A stretch of 7,929 bases of DNA from Oscillospiraceae bacterium. GTDB lineage: Bacteria; Bacillota; Clostridia; Oscillospirales; Oscillospiraceae. Position numbers and translations under genes: made by a program. This document shows positions 4,824 to 7,929 of the stretch, one piece after another. The DNA is taken from assembly GCA_021205585.1 (NCBI GenBank), contig JAJPXI010000185.1, forward strand, positions 1 through 7,929. The letters are read 5' to 3'. The notes beneath the pieces were generated by a model, which ran no database searches, had not been told where the DNA came from, and was given only the letters and a program-made list of their open reading frames with translations. The first letter of the stretch is position 1; every line of letters starts with the position of its first letter.

Positions 4824-5141
4824 ATGAAAAACAGGATCACCGTAACCATCGCCGGGCAGGAGTACACCCTGCTGGCCGACCAGGACGCGGCGGCGGCGGC
4901 CAAGATTGCCGGGCACGTGGACGAAAAGCTCAGCCAGGTTATGGAGGGCAGCCGCCTGTCGGTGGCCGACGGGGCGGTGCTGGCCGCCATGAACATCGCG
5001 GAGGAGTACTTCAAGGAGCAGGAGGCGGCGGAAAACCTACGCCGTCAGCTCAAGGAGTATCTGGAGGAGGCCGCCAAGGTCAAGCAGGAGCTCAGCGAGG
5101 CCAAGCGGGAAATCTTCCGCCTCCAGCAGCAGAAAAAGTGA
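4824..5141 (+). CDS. zapA: Cell division protein ZapA
   Basis: Small cytoplasmic protein that binds FtsZ and promotes bundling and stability of the division ring, 105 aa. The N-terminal globular part has the ZapA pattern KNRITVTIAGQEYTLLAD (residues 2-19) and the conserved AVLAAMNIAEEYFK segment (51-64). From about 64 to 105 it is a Glu/Lys/Gln-rich coiled coil, used for dimer and tetramer assembly. The length is typical of Firmicute ZapA. The start is ATG 4824, with GGAGGG at 4811-4816, 7 nt upstream. The frame stays open far upstream through the repeats, but that part lacks ZapA similarity. It is the first gene of the plus-strand cluster, 9 nt before the U32 gene. Its A/C-rich leader (4740-4810) is probably unstructured, in contrast with the hairpins before it. 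Confidence 0.93.
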   Translation: MKNRITVTIAGQEYTLLADQDAAAAAKIAGHVDEKLSQVMEGSRLSVADGAVLAAMNIAEEYFKEQEAAENLRRQLKEYLEEAAKVKQELSEAKREIFRLQQQKK

Positions 5142-5150
5142 CCGGCTGAT

Positions 5151-7232
5151 ATGCTGGAGCTGCTCGCGCCGGCCGGCTCCCCCGAGGCGGTGACAGCCGC
5201 CGTGCAGTCGGGGGCCGACGCCGTCTATTTTGGCTACGGCGACTACAACGCCCGCCGCAGCGCCAAAAACTTCACCTCAGAGCAGGCGGCCCAGGCCGTC
5301 TCCTACTGCCATGTGCGGGGGGTCAGGGCGTATATCACCCTGAACACCCTGCTGACCGACCGGGAGCTGCCCCAAGCCGCCCAGCTGGCCGCCGAGGCCT
5401 CAGACCTGGGAGCCGACGCCTTTCTGGTGCAGGATCTGGGCGCGGCGCGGATGCTGCGGCAGACCGTCCCCGACGTGCCCCTCCACGGCTCCACTCAAAT
5501 GACCGTCCACTCCCTGGACGGGGTGAAAATGGCCGCGGATTTGGGCCTGAAGCGGGTGGTGCTGGCCCGGGAGCTGTCCGCCCAGGCTCTGTCCTATATC
5601 TGCGCCCACGCCCCCATCGAGGTGGAGGTGTTCGTCCATGGGGCCCTGTGCATGTGCTACTCCGGCCAGTGCTTTTTCTCGTCCGTGCTGGGCGGGCGCA
5701 GCGGCAACCGGGGCCTGTGCGCCCAGCCCTGCCGGCTGAAATACGGCTGGGGGAAAATTGCCAACGCTTACCCCCTGTCCCTGAAGGATTTATCCCTGGC
5801 CGCCCACCTGGAGCAGCTGCGGCGGATGGGGGTGGCCTGCGTAAAAATCGAGGGCCGGATGCGCAGGCCGGAATACGTGGCGGTGGTGACGAACATTTAC
5901 GCCCGGCTGATTCACGAAAACCGGGCGCCCACCGGCCAGGAGCTGGAGCAGCTCCGGGCCGCCTTTTCCCGCCAGGGCTTTACCGACGGCTATTTCACCG
6001 GCCAGGTGGGCCCGGCCATGTTCGGTGTGCGGGAGAAGGAGGCGGAGCCGAAGGAACTGTTCACCCAGGCCATGGCCCGCTGCAACCGGGAGAACCCCAG
6101 GGTGCCCGTGACCTTTTACGCCATGCTTTGCCGGGGAGAGAGCGCCAAGGTGGGGGTGGAGGACGACCGGGGCAACCTGGTCACGCTGGAGGGCCCGCCC
6201 CCTGAGGACGCCCGCACGAAGGAACTGACCCGCCGGGACGTGCAGATTCAGCTGGCCAAAACCGGCGGCACCCCCTACCGCTGCCAGCAGGCCAGGGTCT
6301 ATGTGGAGCCCGGCCTGTCCCTGAGCGCGGCCAGCCTGAACGCCCTGCGCCGCCAGGCGCTGGAGGAGCTGTCCCTGCGCCGGGCCCAGCCGCCCCAGCG
6401 CCGCCGCGCCCCCTTCCAGCCTGGGGTGCGCTATCCGGGGCGGAAACAGGCCCCGGAGATTACCCTCTCCCTGTCCCATGCCGGCCAGCTGTCCCAGGAG
6501 CTGCTGGAGGCCGGCCCGGCGCTGGTCTACCTCCCGCTGGACCAGGCGGTGGAACAGCCCGGCGCGGTGAAGGCCTGCCTGGACGCGGGCGTCCCCGTGG
6601 CGGCGGTGCTGCCCAGAATATTGTGGGACAACGAGAAGAAAAAGCTGTGCCGCCAGCTGGAGCAGGCGCGCGCCTTCGGGGTGCGCGAGGCCCTGGTGGG
6701 CTCCCTGGGTCTGGTGCGCCCGGTGCGGGACGCGGGGATGAACCTGCGGGGGGACTTCGGCCTGGGGGTGATGAACGCCCAGACGCTGAAGGAACTTAAG
6801 CGCATGGGCTTTCTCTCGGCCACCGTCTCCTTTGAGTGCCGCCTGAGCCAGATTCGGGATTTGTCCAAGCCCCTGCCCCTGGAGATGCTGGCCTACGGGC
6901 GGCTGCCTTTGATGATTACCGAGCACTGCGTCATAGAAAATCACCTGGGCCGCTGCGGCTGCCAGGAGCCCCAGAGCCTGGTAGACCGCACGGGAACCCG
7001 ATTCCCGGTGGTCAAGGCCCCCGGATGCCGCAATGAGATATTAAACGCCAAGGTTTTGTTCCTCGCCGACCGGCAGCAGGACTACTGCCGCCTGGGCCTG
7101 TGGGCTACCCGCCTGCGCTTCACGGTGGAGAGCGCCCAGCAGTGCGTTCAGGTGCTCCAGCGCTACTGCGGCCAGGGCCAGTGGGTTCCGGAGGAGCTGA
7201 CAAGAGGACTGTATTACCGGGAGGTTGAATAA
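5151..7232 (+). CDS. U32 family 'peptidase' with DUF3656-like region (RlhA-like, probable 23S rRNA C2501 hydroxylation)
   Basis: 693 aa, cytoplasmic. The N-terminal U32 barrel (about 1-290) begins MLELLAPAGSPEAV and holds the family signature around E159-V-F-V-H-G-A-L-C. Its cysteines C167, C174, C190 and C194 match the spacing thought to bind an iron-sulfur cluster in RlhA/TrhP-type proteins. K232-I-E-G-R-M-R-R-P-E-Y follows. Residues about 300-410, ending SLNALRRQALEEL, look like the DUF3656 region of E. coli RlhA (YdcP). Residues about 436-640 look like a second, diverged U32-type barrel with its own Cys set (C593, C602, C604, C626). Despite the family name, characterised members make RNA hydroxylations rather than cut proteins. 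RlhA makes 5-hydroxycytidine at 23S C2501 from prephenate-dependent chemistry. Assignment to that reaction is inference. ATG 5151 has a weak ribosome site and lies 9 nt after zapA, so coupling is likely. Its stop is 1 nt before dut. Confidence 0.88.
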   Translation: MLELLAPAGSPEAVTAAVQSGADAVYFGYGDYNARRSAKNFTSEQAAQAVSYCHVRGVRAYITLNTLLTDRELPQAAQLAAEASDLGADAFLVQDLGAARMLRQTVPDVPLHGSTQMTVHSLDGVKMAADLGLKRVVLARELSAQALSYICAHAPIEVEVFVHGALCMCYSGQCFFSSVLGGRSGNRGLCAQPCRLKYGWGKIANAYPLSLKDLSLAAHLEQLRRMGVACVKIEGRMRRPEYVAVVTNIYARLIHENRAPTGQELEQLRAAFSRQGFTDGYFTGQVGPAMFGVREKEAEPKELFTQAMARCNRENPRVPVTFYAMLCRGESAKVGVEDDRGNLVTLEGPPPEDARTKELTRRDVQIQLAKTGGTPYRCQQARVYVEPGLSLSAASLNALRRQALEELSLRRAQPPQRRRAPFQPGVRYPGRKQAPEITLSLSHAGQLSQELLEAGPALVYLPLDQAVEQPGAVKACLDAGVPVAAVLPRILWDNEKKKLCRQLEQARAFGVREALVGSLGLVRPVRDAGMNLRGDFGLGVMNAQTLKELKRMGFLSATVSFECRLSQIRDLSKPLPLEMLAYGRLPLMITEHCVIENHLGRCGCQEPQSLVDRTGTRFPVVKAPGCRNEILNAKVLFLADRQQDYCRLGLWATRLRFTVESAQQCVQVLQRYCGQGQWVPEELTRGLYYREVE

Positions 7233-7233
7233 A

Positions 7234-7671
7234 ATGGAATTTCATGTGAAGCTGCTGTCCCCCCAGGCCCCCCTGCCCACCTATGCCACCGACGGCGCGG
7301 CCGCCATGGATTTGACCGCTTGCATTCCCCAGGCCGTGACCGTTTCCCCCGGCCAGCTGGTCACAATCCCCACCGGCATCGCCATCGCCCTGCCGGGGCC
7401 GGAGTTTATGGCCCTGATTTTCGCCCGCTCCGGCCTGGGGACGAAACACGGGATCTGCCTGTCCAACGGGGTGGGCGTCATCGACAGCGACTACCGGGGG
7501 GAGGTCAAGGTGGGCCTGACCAACCTGTCCCAGACCCCGTATACCATCCAGCCGGGGGATCGGGTGGCCCAGATGGCCATCGTGCCGGTGGCCCACGCCA
7601 GGGCGGTTTCCGTGGAGAAGCTGGAGGAAACCCGGCGGGGCGGGGGCGGCTTCGGCTCCACGGGCAAATAA
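7234..7671 (+). CDS. dut: Deoxyuridine 5'-triphosphate nucleotidohydrolase (dUTPase)
   Basis: Hydrolyses dUTP to dUMP and pyrophosphate, keeping uracil out of DNA and supplying dTMP synthesis; a cytoplasmic homotrimer in this family. At 145 aa it has all five motifs: I ATDGAAAMDL (18-27), II ARSGLGTKHGI (64-74), III GVGVIDSDYRGE (79-90) with the likely catalytic Asp84, IV GDRVAQM (108-114) and V RGGGGFGSTG (135-144). Motif I has AAMDL where AGYDL or AGMDL is usual, a mild variation. I chose ATG 7234 because GGGAGG (7219-7224) sits 9 nt upstream. A TTG at 7225 in the same frame would leave no spacing. The gene starts 1 nt after the U32 stop, with its ribosome site inside that gene, so the two are co-transcribed. 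maf follows after 20 nt. Confidence 0.96.
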   Translation: MEFHVKLLSPQAPLPTYATDGAAAMDLTACIPQAVTVSPGQLVTIPTGIAIALPGPEFMALIFARSGLGTKHGICLSNGVGVIDSDYRGEVKVGLTNLSQTPYTIQPGDRVAQMAIVPVAHARAVSVEKLEETRRGGGGFGSTGK

Positions 7672-7691
7672 GGATGCGGGGGAACCGGAAA

Positions 7692-7929
7692 ATGAAAATT
7701 ATCCTGGCCTCCGGCTCCCCCCGCCGCCGGGAGCTGCTGGAGCGCATGGGCATCGCCCAATTTGAGGTTTTGATTCCCAACGCCGACGAGAGCCTGACGC
7801 CGGGGCTGGCCCCCGCCCTCCAGGTGGAACAGTTGTCAGTGCGCAAGGCCCGGGCCGCCGCCCGGCTGGCCGGCGGGGACGCGCTGATTATCGCCGCCGA
7901 CACGGTGGTCTGCCTGGACGGGGCCATTC
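7692..7929 (+). CDS. maf: Maf family nucleotide pyrophosphatase, N-terminal part (3' end outside window)
   Basis: Maf proteins hydrolyse modified or non-canonical nucleoside triphosphates, and B. subtilis Maf is linked to septum formation. The first 79 codons are visible. The opening MKIILASGSPRRRELLERMG contains the conserved S-x-x-R-R nucleotide-binding motif, followed by LSVRKA (49-54) and AADTVV (68-73) with conserved Asp70. No frameshift is seen before the window edge. ATG 7692 is preferred, with GGGGGA about 8 nt upstream. An in-frame ATG at 7674 would add MRGNRK and has its AAGG directly abutting, so it is less likely. Maf sits next to dut, both acting in nucleotide-pool cleaning, and downstream of zapA, which fits the division link. 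Confidence 0.93.
   Translation, partial: MKIILASGSPRRRELLERMGIAQFEVLIPNADESLTPGLAPALQVEQLSVRKARAAARLAGGDALIIAADTVVCLDGAI

Noticed and set aside
4353..5141. A 262-residue reading of zapA with an N-terminal extension through the repeats
   Set aside because: The extension is encoded by palindromic repeats with no protein similarity, and ATG 4824 has a well-placed GGAGGG and the exact ZapA N-terminus.
5790..6944. Long minus-strand open frame inside the U32 gene
   Set aside because: It is an antisense shadow with low-complexity His/Gly/Gln composition and no ribosome site or domain. The plus frame has clear U32 motifs.
7225..7233. TTG start for dut, giving MNK before the ATG
   Set aside because: The GGGAGG ribosome site would abut the TTG with no spacing, whereas ATG 7234 has a normal 9-nt gap.

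Overview
The window looks like a chromosomal segment from a GC-rich, low-oxygen Firmicute, most likely an Oscillospiraceae-type clostridium of the Flavonifractor/Intestinimonas kind. This placement is an inference from codon and GC use, Gram-positive style ribosome binding sites, the ZapA/U32-protein gene pair and an FHA-SEDS fusion. It was not tested by a search. There is no sign of phage, plasmid or transposase genes.

Layout. Positions 1-438 hold the 3' part of rnc (RNase III). A tRNA-Pro(GGG) gene with its own promoter follows (517-640), then a small hairpin and a bidirectional terminator (677-706). Convergent to it, on the minus strand, is a two-gene cell-wall operon (789-3979). It encodes a SEDS glycosyltransferase (FtsW/RodA family) carrying an N-terminal FHA domain, translationally coupled by an ATGA overlap to a short class B penicillin-binding protein. 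The operon has a recognisable promoter at 4023-4051. On the plus strand, zapA, a RlhA-like U32 protein gene, dut and the start of maf (4824 to the window end) form a tight co-directional cluster with gaps of 9, 1 and 20 nt.

The divergent intergenic region between the two operons (about 3980-4823) is the unusual part. It contains a good sigma-A-type promoter (4117-4145) with no clear gene behind it, then a dense array of hairpins that nearly all have 3-nt loops. One block is an imperfect inverted repeat of two-hairpin modules (4264-4337 and 4372-4443). Most differences between its arms are paired, compensatory changes that keep the hairpins intact. A third copy of one hairpin lies at 4474-4494. 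A second block is a perfectly phased 93-bp tandem repeat (4545-4739) with three hairpins per unit. Its last, truncated copy ends in an extended -10 sequence (TGGTATAAT) placed to drive zapA.

How the genes fit together. The minus-strand pair is a peptidoglycan polymerase with its transpeptidase partner, with FHA-linked input probably from a Ser/Thr kinase. ZapA stabilises the FtsZ ring. The remaining genes serve RNA maturation or modification (rnc, the RlhA-like protein) and nucleotide-pool sanitation (dut, maf). The hairpin array therefore sits between two divergent cell-envelope/division transcription units.
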